64,000 nt of DNA from Arthrobacter stackebrandtii. GTDB lineage: Bacteria; Actinomycetota; Actinomycetes; Actinomycetales; Micrococcaceae. Shown here one piece after another: positions 33,205 to 42,350 of this stretch. How positions within the stretch are numbered: position 1 is the stretch's first letter; each line of letters starts with the position of its first letter. Where the stretch lies: contig NZ_JAGIOI010000001.1 in NCBI RefSeq assembly GCF_017876675.1, positions 1,612,001 to 1,676,000 of the forward strand, given 5' to 3'. A model generated the notes under the pieces. That model saw nothing but the letters and a program-made list of their open reading frames with translations, had not been told where the DNA came from and made no database searches. The position numbers and the translations under genes are program-made.

Positions 33205-33974
33205 CAATATCCTCGGCTTTCGTTGGGCATGGCTGCCAGCACCTGCTCCTGCGCGGCGGCCAGGTAGTTTGAGAGTTTCTCGGCGGCCTGCCCGCCCTGC
33301 CCCGCCTGCCACAGGGCCAGGATCTCGGCGTTTTGGCTGCTGAAGGGTGCGTGGAAGGCCGGGTTGGAGTCCATCGCATGGAAGACCAGGCGCATCTCCT
33401 GTTGGATGTGGGACATGAGCGCGTCCAGCCGGGCACTGCCCGCCAGGCCCACCACGAGCGCATGGAACTGCTGGTTGGCGGCCGCCATGCCGGGGATGTC
33501 GTTCCGCCCGCGGGCGTCGAGCCCCTGCCGCACTGCCGCCGCCAGGCCCGCCTCCACGGTTGCCTGCCTCCCCTGGAGCAGCGCGGCGGGTTCGAGGATG
33601 CGCCTGATCCGGTACATTTCCGCCACATCCGTGCGCGACGGCTTGGCCACAAACACGCCGCGGTTGGGGATGCGGGTGACGATTCGTTCCGCACTGAGCA
33701 CGGCGAACGCTTCGCGCAGCGTGTTGCGCGAAACGCCCAGCGACTCACCGAGCGCCTGCTCGGACAGCTTGCTCCCGGGGGGCAGCTCGCCACCCAGGAT
33801 CGCGGCCCGGAGCCGTTCTGCAAGGCCATTGCCGGCCGGTCCGGAGGCCAGTGCTCCGGCTGGTTTTTCGCCGGCCGGCTTTTGCGCGCCGGAACGGGCC
33901 GCATCGGCGGCAGGCACGCCCAGGCCGGGATCCGGCGTCGAACGCGGCAAGTTCCGGCGGTGCAGCTCAGGCAC
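33204..33974 (-). CDS. GntR family regulator, FadR subfamily
   Basis: A 256-residue regulator. After an Ala/Pro/Lys-rich N-terminus of about 45 residues comes the winged helix (LAERLRAAILGGELPPGSKL, LGVSRNTLREAFAVLSAERI, VTRIPNRGVFVAKPS) and then an all-helical FCD effector domain (VAEMYRIRRILEPAALLQG onwards). The start is uncertain: GTG 33974 is used, eight bases inside the end of the acetyltransferase gene. FCD members respond to carboxylic acids such as lactate or acyl-CoA, which would fit the thioesterase and dehydrogenase genes downstream. Confidence 0.85.
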   Translation of the reverse strand: MPELHRRNLPRSTPDPGLGVPAADAARSGAQKPAGEKPAGALASGPAGNGLAERLRAAILGGELPPGSKLSEQALGESLGVSRNTLREAFAVLSAERIVTRIPNRGVFVAKPSRTDVAEMYRIRRILEPAALLQGRQATVEAGLAAAVRQGLDARGRNDIPGMAAANQQFHALVVGLAGSARLDALMSHIQQEMRLVFHAMDSNPAFHAPFSSQNAEILALWQAGQGGQAAEKLSNYLAAAQEQVLAAMPNESRGY

Positions 33975-34548
33975 GGGCCTGCCACTCCCTCTTGAGAACG
34001 GCGTAGTGGCGCAGCGTGATCCATTCACCCTTGGACCAGTCGGCCTCGACAAACGTAGCCTCCAGGCGCATGCCGAGCCGGGTCATCAGTGCGGCGGATT
34101 TGTCATTGCGGTCATCACAAATGCCCTCGACGCGGTGCCAGCCAAAATGGTTGAAGGCAATGTCCAGGGCGGCGGTGCAGGCGGCAAAGGCAATTCCGCG
34201 GCCCTGCACGCAGGGGCTGAAGACAAAGCCGATCTCGCCGCGCTGTGGATTGGCGGCATCCCATTTCAGCAGGACCTCGCCGACGGCCTCCGCCGAATCA
34301 CCATGTTCCACCGCAAGATCCAGCCACTGGCCCGGTGTGGACAGCTCGGACTGCGAAGCCATCGACGCGACGGTGAGCCGGGTGTCGGCCATGGTGTGAG
34401 GCGGGTGGGGCAGGTAGCGGGCCACCTCCGCGAGCGAACGGTAGGCGTTGACGGCGGGCGCATCTGCCTCGGTGACCGGTCGCAGGCGGATGCCGCTGCC
34501 GGTGAAGGGATAGGCCGGCTGGGGCGGGGCGGAAATCTTGGGGGCCAT
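33967..34548 (-). CDS. GNAT family N-acetyltransferase (RimJ/RimL-like)
   Basis: A 193-residue GNAT protein: IRLRPVTEADAPAVNAYRSL at the start, then GEIGFVFSPCVQGRGIAFAA, where QGRGIA is the acetyl-CoA pyrophosphate loop, and HRVEGICDDRNDKSAALMTRLGMRLEA, the classic RimJ/RimL C-terminal half ending in EWITLRHYAVLKREW. The acceptor is unknown. It precedes the GntR gene with a short overlap. Confidence 0.9.
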   Translation of the reverse strand: MAPKISAPPQPAYPFTGSGIRLRPVTEADAPAVNAYRSLAEVARYLPHPPHTMADTRLTVASMASQSELSTPGQWLDLAVEHGDSAEAVGEVLLKWDAANPQRGEIGFVFSPCVQGRGIAFAACTAALDIAFNHFGWHRVEGICDDRNDKSAALMTRLGMRLEATFVEADWSKGEWITLRHYAVLKREWQARA

Positions 34549-34708
34549 GGAAAGATCCTAGTGCCGAATGCCCGCACCGCCCGGACGCCGGGCCTTGGCG
34601 GACGCTGCCGGGACGCGCCCGCGCGGCGTGAGGACACATGCCGGCGCGGCGGCGGACCGGTTGCGGCATTTCGCAGATTCCTACCGGCAAACGGTCAGGC
34701 TCGTTCGG

Positions 34709-34714
34709 TAGCAT
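34709..34714 (+). promoter_or_regulatory. -10 element placed for a leaderless transcript
   Basis: TAGCAT ends seven bases before ATG 34722, and no ribosome site is visible. This spacing places the first transcribed base at or next to the start codon. Confidence 0.45.
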
Positions 34715-34721
34715 GATTCGC

Positions 34722-35204
34722 ATGCCTGCCGCCCCAACAACCCGACGCCGCGTGGAACTCGTTCTGGTTCCGCTGGTCGCCGCCTTTTGCATGGCGTTCA
34801 TCATCGGCGCCATCGTGTTGGACCGGGATGGCCGCCCGTGCCCTTCGCCGAACTGGAACAACCAAGTCACGCTGTCGCTCTCGGGCAACCTCCCCAGTTC
34901 CACCCAGGCCGCAGCCGTGACGGCGTGCACCAGCACCGACTGCGTCCCTGCAGCACCGACCACGGTTGCCGCGGCGGCGCTCCATTCGATTGCCAGCAAC
35001 CGAATCCTGGCCCAGCAGGCCGACGGCAGCTGGCTGCTGAACCTGGGCGCCAAACCGCCGAACTCGGTCAGCTTCAGCGTGTTCGATCAAAATGGCGCGG
35101 TGCTCGCCACCCAGTCAACCGCCTTGAACTGGACCCGGGTTTCCGGCAATGAACGCTGCGGGGGACGCATGGCCGGCCTGCACGTAGTGGTGGACATGCC
35201 CTAA
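34722..35204 (+). CDS. Membrane-anchored hypothetical protein
   Basis: A 160-residue protein with a basic start (TTRRRVELVL), one hydrophobic helix (LVPLVAAFCMAFIIGAIVL, about residues 13-31) and an outside domain of about 125 residues rich in Ser, Thr and Ala. The outer part holds paired Cys (PCPSPNWNNQ and ACTSTDCVP) and a beta-rich segment (SVSFSVFDQNGAVLATQ) that looks Ig-like. I do not recognise the family. ATG 34722 is chosen for the leaderless spacing to TAGCAT; ATG 34713 in the same frame is possible. Confidence 0.6.
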   Translation: MPAAPTTRRRVELVLVPLVAAFCMAFIIGAIVLDRDGRPCPSPNWNNQVTLSLSGNLPSSTQAAAVTACTSTDCVPAAPTTVAAAALHSIASNRILAQQADGSWLLNLGAKPPNSVSFSVFDQNGAVLATQSTALNWTRVSGNERCGGRMAGLHVVVDMP

Positions 35205-35219
35205 TTTCCTCAACTGCTT

Positions 35220-35720
35220 TTAGCGGTTGAGGAAATACACCAGGACCCCCACGCCCCATGTGCCGGCGGCCAGGGCGGCAAAACCGAATTCAGCGAGAAT
35301 CCCCAGTCCCGTCGCCTTCAAGGCCGCCAGCGACGACGAAACGGCCGCCTTCGCGTCCTTCTGGCGCAGGAACTCGGAGGCGAACAGCCCCACGGCGAAA
35401 CCCACCAGCAGCCCCACCACGGGAATCACAAAGAACCCCACGATGCCCAGCAGCAGGCCGACAACCACCGACCTGCCCGGGATCGACTTCTTTTTCATGG
35501 CCCGCCCGGTCAGGACGGCACTCGAGGCCATGCCCGCCGCAACAAAAGTCACACCGACACCGAACACCACCCACCCCGTGGCGTTTCCCACCGCAAGGGC
35601 CCACGCCAGCAGGCTGATCGCGATCAACATGCTGCCCGGCAATACCGGGACGATGATCCCGGTGGCACCCACCAGGATGGCGAGGCCGCAAACAATGGTC
35701 CAAATGATCTGAGCATCCAT
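35220..35720 (-). CDS. DUF456 family membrane protein
   Basis: A 166-residue DUF456 protein with four to five hydrophobic helices: IIWTIVCGLAILVGATGIIV with the conserved VPVLPGSMLI, then LLLGIVGFFVIPVVGLLVG with glycine-zipper spacing and a C-terminal GTWGVGVLVYFLNR. ATG 35720 starts at the family boundary. The molecular function of the family is not established. It is convergent with the preceding gene, with a 15-base gap. Confidence 0.87.
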   Translation of the reverse strand: MDAQIIWTIVCGLAILVGATGIIVPVLPGSMLIAISLLAWALAVGNATGWVVFGVGVTFVAAGMASSAVLTGRAMKKKSIPGRSVVVGLLLGIVGFFVIPVVGLLVGFAVGLFASEFLRQKDAKAAVSSSLAALKATGLGILAEFGFAALAAGTWGVGVLVYFLNR

Positions 35721-35744
35721 CCTGCAATGATCCCATCCCGGATG

Positions 35745-35782
35745 CATCGAAGGGCTCCTGCAGTCGCAGGAGCCCTTCGATG
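35745..35782. terminator. Hairpin terminator after the HtaA-like gene
   Basis: A perfect 17-base stem (35745-35761 with 35766-35782, starting CATCGAAGGGCTCC) around the loop AGTC. It lies 66 bases beyond the stop of the giant haem-binding gene on the reverse strand. Confidence 0.8.
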
Positions 35783-35848
35783 TTTCTTATGTGACGGTAC
35801 TGCCGCGCGGCCGCACTGTCAGCGCTGTCTTATGGCAGCAATCGCGCC

Positions 35849-38800
35849 CTACGAATGGCGACGGCGGCCCGTTGCGCGGTTGCCGGCGATCACCCCGGCA
35901 CCCAGCAGCAGGATCATGATTGCGCCAATGACGGCCGCGTCCATCCCCGTTGCGCCGGTCTTGGCCAAGGTTCCTGCACTCGCCGCGGCAACGGTCGTCG
36001 GAGCGGTGGTTGCCGTTGTCCCGGGAACAGGCTGGGCTGTTGCTGAGGCCGTCGGCGCATCGGTAGGAGCACCGGTGGCACCACCATTGACCACGTCGAT
36101 GGCGGCAGCACCGGAGCAGCCGAGAATAAAGCTGAGGGGATCCATGGCATCGCCGGCTGCGTAGAAGTCAGCGAAGGGTGCAACGCCGCTGGAAGCCAGC
36201 ACGGCGGGGATGTTGGTGCCCGCATAGGCCACGCCACCGCCTGCCAGGGAAGCGCTGCTGAGATCCAACTCGGCCAGGACCACCGATGCATAGTTCACGT
36301 CGCCTCCCGGAGCTGCACCTTCGGTGGCCGATTCAAGCGAACGACTGACAACGTCTGCCTTCAACGAGCCTGCGTTGCCGTCCAGGACCAGCGTGACGTT
36401 GGAAATCGTCACGGACAGTACCGCCCCGGATCCGTAGTCGTGGCCCTGGAAGGAGGCGACGCCGTCGAACCTCACTTCACCGGTGCGCTTGGTTGAATCA
36501 ATCGTGCCAATGCCATTGCTGAAGGTGAAGACCTGATCGGCGGAAACCTCAGCACCGTTGAAGGTGATGTTTCCGTCGGCGATGTTGCCGGTGATGTATT
36601 TGCGGAAGGATTCCTTGACACCCCAGACCAGAGCACCGTCCACAATCGTGCCGTTGGTGCACTTGGCATCCGCAGGAACGTTGGAGACCGGGGGAAGGGT
36701 GTCCACCGGCTTTTCGACCGGCTTTGACGGACCGACCGTGGCTGGCGGAAGCTCGGGAGCAACTTCATCGTCCTTGCCATCTCCGGGATTGACGGCCGCG
36801 GCCGTCACTTCAAGCATCATGGATGCCGTCTGAACACCAGCCGTGACAAGTGCCCGGGCCTGCTGCGGTGCAGTTGCGGTGGCAGTCAGCGTGTAGCTGC
36901 CAGCCTTCTGCGTTGCCGGCACCGGCCATTGGCCTGAGAACGAGCCGTCCTCTCCAACAAGCAAGGAGTTGAGCACGGTTTCTTCGTGGATGTCGAAGCT
37001 CAGCGCATCAAATGACTCACCCGCCTCGTAGAAGGATGCGAACGCGGGCGCACCGGCCTCGGTCAGGACAGTGGACAGGTTCTTGCCCGACAGGCCGTTG
37101 CCGTCTCCGTCCAGGGACGTGGCGCCAATGGCAACCAGCGCGACATCGGTGAAGTTCTCCGAGGCCCCTGTCAGGGACTTGCTGACCACATCGGCAATGA
37201 GCTGCTTGTTCTTGGCATCCACACGAAGATTGGACAGGTTCACCTGAAGTGCACCTTCATGGCCGACCATCGAAAGGGTGCCTGCGTAGCCTGCAACCTT
37301 TCCGTCGGCGTCATAGGAAGCCGCGGGGAAGTGGAACGTGCCGTCGCCGTTTATGGTGGCACCTTCACTTGCCGTGATCGTGCCCTTGGCAATGTTGCCC
37401 TCGAGATAGCCACGGAACGAGGCCCGGACACCCCAATCCAGTCCGCCGGATATCTCCGTCGAAGCAGGTGTTCCCACCTCAATGGCGTTGCCGTCCAAGT
37501 CGAATGCCAGCTGCGAACCGGGAGCGAAGTCGCTGCCTGAAAGGTACAACGTCCCGCCTGCTGCAACGGTGGTGTTCATCGAGAACAGCTTGGGGAGCGT
37601 GAACTCCGGAATTTCGGGTTCGGTGACGACCGGTGCGGACGGGTCGGCCCACGCCAGTTCAACAAAGGCATCCTGGCTGCGGTCGGCGGCATCTTCGTTG
37701 TCGCTTTCCAGCGGTGACACAAACGTCGCGATGTAGAGCGTGCCGTCAACAGCGTTGAAGCCGCCATTCTTGAAGACCGTGGTGACGGAGAAGTCGATCG
37801 GACCGAACGTTCCATCCTTGTTTGTCTTCACGCGGGCAGCGTTCTCGTAGTCCTGGGGCCGGTCAGACCCTCCCGGGCCCTGGGCCACTTCTGCGAGGTA
37901 GATCCAGCGGCTGGGACCGTACCCGCTGCCGGAAACGGTGACCCTGCTGCCGTGTTTCAGGCCGGTTGCAGGCTCAACCGTAAGCGTCGGCTTGTCAGCC
38001 GGAACCTCCGGCTCCACCGGTCCAGGACCACCAACCGTGACAGGAGCGTAAAGCTCCTGCGCAGCATTGACCGTGCCACCGGCAGCATAGGTGTAAACAC
38101 CAAAGTTGCCAGCCTCCGGCCACTCAACCTCAGCACCAGAAACAACCTTCTTCTGCACCGTCAAAACCGTCGAGAACGAACCATCAGCAGAAACCTCAAC
38201 CCACTGACCACGCACAGCACCCTGGAACGCCGCAGGAACAGCATCAAAAGCAGCCTGACTCAACGCCCACTTCTGATCCCCCACCACACGAGCAGAAGCA
38301 GGAGCACTCACAGACGGCTGCCACACATCAGCAAACTTGCCAAAAACAACATACGTACCGGCAGGACTACCCCCAGCAATCGGCGGACGATTACCCTCCG
38401 GAGCAACATTCGCAGCAGGATCAAAACCAGACCCCTTCACCACAATCTGCGTACCCTCAGAAACCGGACCAACCAACGAAGTCACACCATCAGCAGCAAA
38501 AACCTCCACCTCAGGAACAAACACCGGAACCTCCGGCTCCACCGGTCCAGGACCACCAACCGTGACAGGAGCGTAAAGCTCCTGCGCAGCATTGACCGTG
38601 CCACCGGCAGCATAGGTGTAAACACCAAAGTTGCCAGCCTCCGGCCACTCAACCTCAGCACCAGAAACAACCTTCTTCTGCACCGTCAAAACCGTCGAGA
38701 ACGAACCATCAGCAGAAACCTCAACCCACTGACCACGCACAGCACCCTGGAACGCCGCAGGAACAGCATCAAAAGCAGCCTGACTCAACGCCCACTTCTG

Positions 38801-41317
38801 ATCCCCCACCACACGAGCAGAAGCAGGAGCACTCACAGACGGCTGCCACACATCAGCAAACTTGCCAAAAACAACATACGTACCGGCAGGACTACCCCCA
38901 GCAATCGGCGGACGATTACCCTCCGGAGCAACATTCGCAGCAGGATCAAAACCAGACCCCTTCACCACAATCTGCGTACCCTCAGAAACCGGACCAACCA
39001 ACGAAGTCACACCATCAGCAGCAAAAACCTCCACCTCAGGAACAAACACCGGAACCTCCGGCTCCACCGGTCCAGGACCACCAACCGTGACAGGAGCGTA
39101 AAGCTCCTGCGCAGCATTGACCGTGCCACCGGCAGCATAGGTGTAAACACCAAAGTTGCCAGCCTCCGGCCACTCAACCTCAGCACCAGAAACAACCTTC
39201 TTCTGCACCGTCAAAACCGTCGAGAACGAACCATCAGCAGAAACCTCAACCCACTGACCACGCACAGCACCCTGGAACGCCGCAGGAACAGCATCAAAAG
39301 CAGCCTGACTCAACGCCCACTTCTGATCCCCCACCACACGAGCAGAAGCAGGAGCACTCACAGACGGCTGCCACACATCAGCAAACTTGCCAAAAACAAC
39401 ATACGTACCGGCAGGACTACCCCCAGCAATCGGCGGACGATTACCCTCCGGAGCAACATTCGCAGCAGGATCAAAACCAGACCCCTTCACCACAATCTGC
39501 GTACCCTCAGAAACCGGACCAACCAACGAAGTCACACCATCAGCAGCAAAAACCTCCACCTCAGGAACAAACACCGGAACCTCCGGCTCCACCGGTCCAG
39601 GACCACCAACCGTGACAGGAGCGTAAAGCTCCTGCGCAGCATTGACCGTGCCACCGGCAGCATAGGTGTAAACACCAAAGTTGCCAGCCTCCGGCCACTC
39701 AACCTCAGCACCAGAAACAACCTTCTTCTGCACCGTCAAAACCGTCGAGAACGAACCATCAGCAGAAACCTCAACCCACTGACCACGCACAGCACCCTGG
39801 AACGCCGCAGGAACAGCATCAAAAGCAGCCTGACTCAACGCCCACTTCTGATCCCCCACCACACGAGCAGAAGCAGGAGCACTCACAGACGGCTGCCACA
39901 CATCAGCAAACTTGCCAAAAACAACATACGTACCGGCAGGACTACCCCCAGCAATCGGCGGACGATTACCCTCCGGAGCAACATTCGCAGCAGGATCAAA
40001 ACCAGACCCCTTCACCACAATCTGCGTACCCTCAGAAACCGGACCAACCAACGAAGTCACACCATCAGCAGCAAAAACCTCCACCTCAGGAACAAACACC
40101 GGAACCTCCGGCTCCACCGGTCCAGGATCAACAGTCTCCGCGACAGCCACCGTCAAAACAGCTGCGTCGGAGAATACCGTTCCGGCGCCATTGGTGAAGG
40201 CAGCGCGGTACTGTCTGCCGCTGCCACCGACTGTTGCCGTGAAAGTCAGCGTGGGCGCAATGGCACCGGCAATATCGGCCCACTCGCTGCCATCCGCACT
40301 GACCTGCCACTGGACCGACTCGTATCCGGTGCCGGCCGCGGCAAAGGTCGCGTCCTCGCCGTCCTTGACCGATGCGGCAGCGGGTGACGCGGCAACCTCG
40401 GGCTTGGCCGCCACGACAGGTTCTGTCACGGTCAGCAAGGCAGCGTCGGAGGGTGCCTCGCCGCCTGCATTAATGAACACTGCACGGTACTGCTTGCCGT
40501 TGTCGGCAATGAGCGGCGTGAATGTCAGCGTTGCGCCTGAAGCGCCATCAATGGGCGCCCAGTCACTGCCGTTGTAACTTGCTTCCCAACGAACCGATTC
40601 GTAGCCGGTCCCATCCGCCGAGAAAGTCACGGCCTGGCCGACCTCAACGGTTTGGGCCACGGGCGGGGCCGCAACCACGGGGATTGCGACCGGCACATCG
40701 TAGCTTGCCGTGAACGTCACGGGGTCAAAGGCGGAGCCTGCCCCGTACATGCTTGCGAAAGCAGGCGCACCTGACTCCGTCAAAGTTGTGGGCAATGCCG
40801 TTCCGGCAGCCTCACCACCGGAAATCGTTGCTCCCGCCAGCGGTTCGCCCGAGCCCAGGGTGGTGAGATCCACGTCGGCGTAGGTCACGACGCCATCTTC
40901 ACCCATGGACTTGCTCTGAACATCGGCGATCAGGATGCCCCGCGCCAGGTCAAGGCGAATGTCCGCGATGCTGATCGCGAGTGCATCGTCGTGGCCGGAG
41001 AAGCTGACAGAACCGCCGAAGGCCACAGTCTGTGCCGAGGGATCAACGGCGGCAGCCGGGAATCTATAGGTCCCGTCGGCATTCTCGATTGCTCCTCCCC
41101 CAAGAACGGTGGTCCCGTGGGCAATAGGAGACTTCAGGTAGTCGCGGAAGGATTTCCGCACACCCCAGTCGAGGCTGCCGCTGGTGGCCACAAAAGCAGT
41201 GTCCTCCGATGCCGTGGCCGCCGGTGCCGTGACCGCGAGTGCTCCGCCGGTCATGGACAGAGCGGCGATCACGGCCAGTGGGCGGCGCCACCAAGGGCCC
41301 CGTTGCAAGGTCATCAT
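35849..41317 (-). CDS. htaA: HtaA-like cell-wall haem-binding protein with four identical repeats
   Basis: A very long (1,822-residue) secreted protein. In order: signal peptide (to about residue 36), Htaa domain 1 (about 48-195, SGSLDWGVRKSFRDYL), two Ig-like domains (about 200-390, TVEVGQAVTFSADGTGYESV twice), four identical 175-residue repeats (about 397-1105), a neocarzinostatin-like domain (about 1112-1232, VTVSGSGYGPSRWIYLAEV), Htaa domain 2 (about 1289-1445), Htaa domain 3 (about 1556-1735), then LAKTG (about 1784), a hydrophobic helix and an RRRHS tail. LAXTG is the class E sortase signal, so it is probably wall-anchored. HtaA domains capture haem for HmuTUV. ATG 41317 has a GAGGAAAG site; ATG 41368, overlapping the previous stop (ATGA) with GAGGTGG, is an alternative. 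Confidence 0.9.
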   Translation of the reverse strand: MMTLQRGPWWRRPLAVIAALSMTGGALAVTAPAATASEDTAFVATSGSLDWGVRKSFRDYLKSPIAHGTTVLGGGAIENADGTYRFPAAAVDPSAQTVAFGGSVSFSGHDDALAISIADIRLDLARGILIADVQSKSMGEDGVVTYADVDLTTLGSGEPLAGATISGGEAAGTALPTTLTESGAPAFASMYGAGSAFDPVTFTASYDVPVAIPVVAAPPVAQTVEVGQAVTFSADGTGYESVRWEASYNGSDWAPIDGASGATLTFTPLIADNGKQYRAVFINAGGEAPSDAALLTVTEPVVAAKPEVAASPAAASVKDGEDATFAAAGTGYESVQWQVSADGSEWADIAGAIAPTLTFTATVGGSGRQYRAAFTNGAGTVFSDAAVLTVAVAETVDPGPVEPEVPVFVPEVEVFAADGVTSLVGPVSEGTQIVVKGSGFDPAANVAPEGNRPPIAGGSPAGTYVVFGKFADVWQPSVSAPASARVVGDQKWALSQAAFDAVPAAFQGAVRGQWVEVSADGSFSTVLTVQKKVVSGAEVEWPEAGNFGVYTYAAGGTVNAAQELYAPVTVGGPGPVEPEVPVFVPEVEVFAADGVTSLVGPVSEGTQIVVKGSGFDPAANVAPEGNRPPIAGGSPAGTYVVFGKFADVWQPSVSAPASARVVGDQKWALSQAAFDAVPAAFQGAVRGQWVEVSADGSFSTVLTVQKKVVSGAEVEWPEAGNFGVYTYAAGGTVNAAQELYAPVTVGGPGPVEPEVPVFVPEVEVFAADGVTSLVGPVSEGTQIVVKGSGFDPAANVAPEGNRPPIAGGSPAGTYVVFGKFADVWQPSVSAPASARVVGDQKWALSQAAFDAVPAAFQGAVRGQWVEVSADGSFSTVLTVQKKVVSGAEVEWPEAGNFGVYTYAAGGTVNAAQELYAPVTVGGPGPVEPEVPVFVPEVEVFAADGVTSLVGPVSEGTQIVVKGSGFDPAANVAPEGNRPPIAGGSPAGTYVVFGKFADVWQPSVSAPASARVVGDQKWALSQAAFDAVPAAFQGAVRGQWVEVSADGSFSTVLTVQKKVVSGAEVEWPEAGNFGVYTYAAGGTVNAAQELYAPVTVGGPGPVEPEVPADKPTLTVEPATGLKHGSRVTVSGSGYGPSRWIYLAEVAQGPGGSDRPQDYENAARVKTNKDGTFGPIDFSVTTVFKNGGFNAVDGTLYIATFVSPLESDNEDAADRSQDAFVELAWADPSAPVVTEPEIPEFTLPKLFSMNTTVAAGGTLYLSGSDFAPGSQLAFDLDGNAIEVGTPASTEISGGLDWGVRASFRGYLEGNIAKGTITASEGATINGDGTFHFPAASYDADGKVAGYAGTLSMVGHEGALQVNLSNLRVDAKNKQLIADVVSKSLTGASENFTDVALVAIGATSLDGDGNGLSGKNLSTVLTEAGAPAFASFYEAGESFDALSFDIHEETVLNSLLVGEDGSFSGQWPVPATQKAGSYTLTATATAPQQARALVTAGVQTASMMLEVTAAAVNPGDGKDDEVAPELPPATVGPSKPVEKPVDTLPPVSNVPADAKCTNGTIVDGALVWGVKESFRKYITGNIADGNITFNGAEVSADQVFTFSNGIGTIDSTKRTGEVRFDGVASFQGHDYGSGAVLSVTISNVTLVLDGNAGSLKADVVSRSLESATEGAAPGGDVNYASVVLAELDLSSASLAGGGVAYAGTNIPAVLASSGVAPFADFYAAGDAMDPLSFILGCSGAAAIDVVNGGATGAPTDAPTASATAQPVPGTTATTAPTTVAAASAGTLAKTGATGMDAAVIGAIMILLLGAGVIAGNRATGRRRHS
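38001..40127. repeat. Four identical 525-base tandem repeats inside htaA
   Basis: Units begin at 38001, 38526, 39051 and 39576; a 27-base partial copy starts at 40101. The units look identical base for base, and the four encoded 175-residue units are identical. Four 60-base lines inside a unit (38581, 38641, 38881, 38941) have 35, 33, 37 and 32 G or C, against 41 in a flanking line (36001), so the repeats are AT-richer than their host gene. Confidence 0.95.
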
Positions 41318-41364
41318 GGCTTTCCTCTGGTTGGTCGATTGGATTTCACTGCGGGGTGGGCGGC

Positions 41365-42171
41365 TCATTGTCCACCTCGGCGGCGCTTGGTCATCACCAG
41401 CGCACCGGCACCGGCGGCTAGGAGAACGGCACCTGCGGCGACGTAAACGGTGGTTGATGCGCCTGTCTTGGCCAAAGGATCGGTCGACTTGCCGGTGCGT
41501 GTTTCAGCCGCCGTGGCTTCGCCTGGCGCGGCATTGCCCGCGGCACCGCCTGAAGCGTTGCCGGCTTCACCGGCATCTTCGGCGGCGGGTGCTTCAACGG
41601 CACCGAAGCTGATGGGGACCATGACGTCCGCGCTGCGATCCGCGCTTCGGGTGTGGTCCGCACGGGTCACGACGACACAGCCATTCGGAGCCTGCCCCGG
41701 ATCTTGGCAATTGGTCATGCTGTCGGAGGCGACGACGCCCAGGGCGACCGAGAAGGACCCTGTGCCGCCGCTCTGGGTGAATGGCTGCGCCAGGCCCTGC
41801 CCGTAGCTCGGAGGGTTGGAGGAAATCCATACGGAGCTGCCTGAACCGCCGGACATGTCGACCCCGCCGAGGCAGGGCGTTGCCACGGCACCGGGACCGT
41901 TGTTGACGCAGATGCCAACGTAGATTCCCTTGCTCAGGTCGTATCCGGCACCGCTGACCACGACGGAATCCCCGGCAGCATTCAGCCCTTCGGAGCGATC
42001 CACGCTCAACGTTTGGCCCGAGGGTCCCGCGGCCGCCGTTGCCATGGAACTGGCACCGCCAACCAGCACAAGTCCACCCGCCAGAGCGAGGGCGCCGGCA
42101 AGGCGGCCGGCCCTCCGGACGCCGCTTCGGCGTGACACCCTGGCCGCTTCAGGGCGAGCTGTCCCGTTCAT
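41365..42171 (-). CDS. LAKTG-anchored surface protein with neocarzinostatin-like domain
   Basis: A 268-residue secreted protein. A twin-arginine-like basic start and hydrophobic stretch form the signal peptide (to about 48). The mature domain (about 53-195) matches the neocarzinostatin-like beta-sandwich: LNAAGDSVVVSGAGYDLSKG, IYVGICVNNGPG, then two Cys pairs (C-VNNGPGAVATP-C and C-QDPGQAPNG-C) and VTRADHTRSADRSADVMVPI. An Ala/Glu/Gly linker precedes LAKTG at 233, a membrane helix and KRRRGGQ. The same fold is embedded in the HtaA-like protein next door, so it is likely a partner in haem capture; binding is inferred. Its stop overlaps an ATG of htaA. Confidence 0.82.
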   Translation of the reverse strand: MNGTARPEAARVSRRSGVRRAGRLAGALALAGGLVLVGGASSMATAAAGPSGQTLSVDRSEGLNAAGDSVVVSGAGYDLSKGIYVGICVNNGPGAVATPCLGGVDMSGGSGSSVWISSNPPSYGQGLAQPFTQSGGTGSFSVALGVVASDSMTNCQDPGQAPNGCVVVTRADHTRSADRSADVMVPISFGAVEAPAAEDAGEAGNASGGAAGNAAPGEATAAETRTGKSTDPLAKTGASTTVYVAAGAVLLAAGAGALVMTKRRRGGQ

Positions 42172-42226
42172 TTGTCTCCTTGATTGTTCTGCTGCCGATG
42201 GCAGCCAAAAATTAGGCCATTTTTAT

Positions 42227-42266
42227 TTGACCTAAAGTAAACCTAACCTAGGGTAGGCTAACTTAA
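42227..42266. promoter_or_regulatory. Divergent haem promoters with a DtxR-like box
   Basis: The 19 bases CTAGGGTAGGCTAACTTAA (42248-42266) match the DtxR consensus at 16 of 19 positions. Forward elements TTGACC (42227-42232) and TAGGGT (42249-42254) are 16 bases apart; on the reverse strand TTAGCC and TACTTT are also 16 apart. Both the hmuTUV and the surface-protein operons would be iron-repressed from this one site. Confidence 0.7.
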
Positions 42267-42350
42267 GAAAACGAGCGATTTTCATTGCTCTGAAATTGCC
42301 TGTCCACAAACCCGCGTTCCACCTGCAGGACGCCTCCTCCTGGGAAATAC

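Noticed and set aside
38001-40127. Possible CRISPR or satellite array
   Set aside because: Units are 525 bases, in frame, without unique spacers, and encode an identical protein repeat.
37952-40387. An 811-codon open frame on the forward strand across the htaA repeats
   Set aside because: It is the antisense shadow of the repeats. Its product is an Arg/Asn/Leu-rich low-complexity protein repeated in step with the real gene, with no ribosome site.
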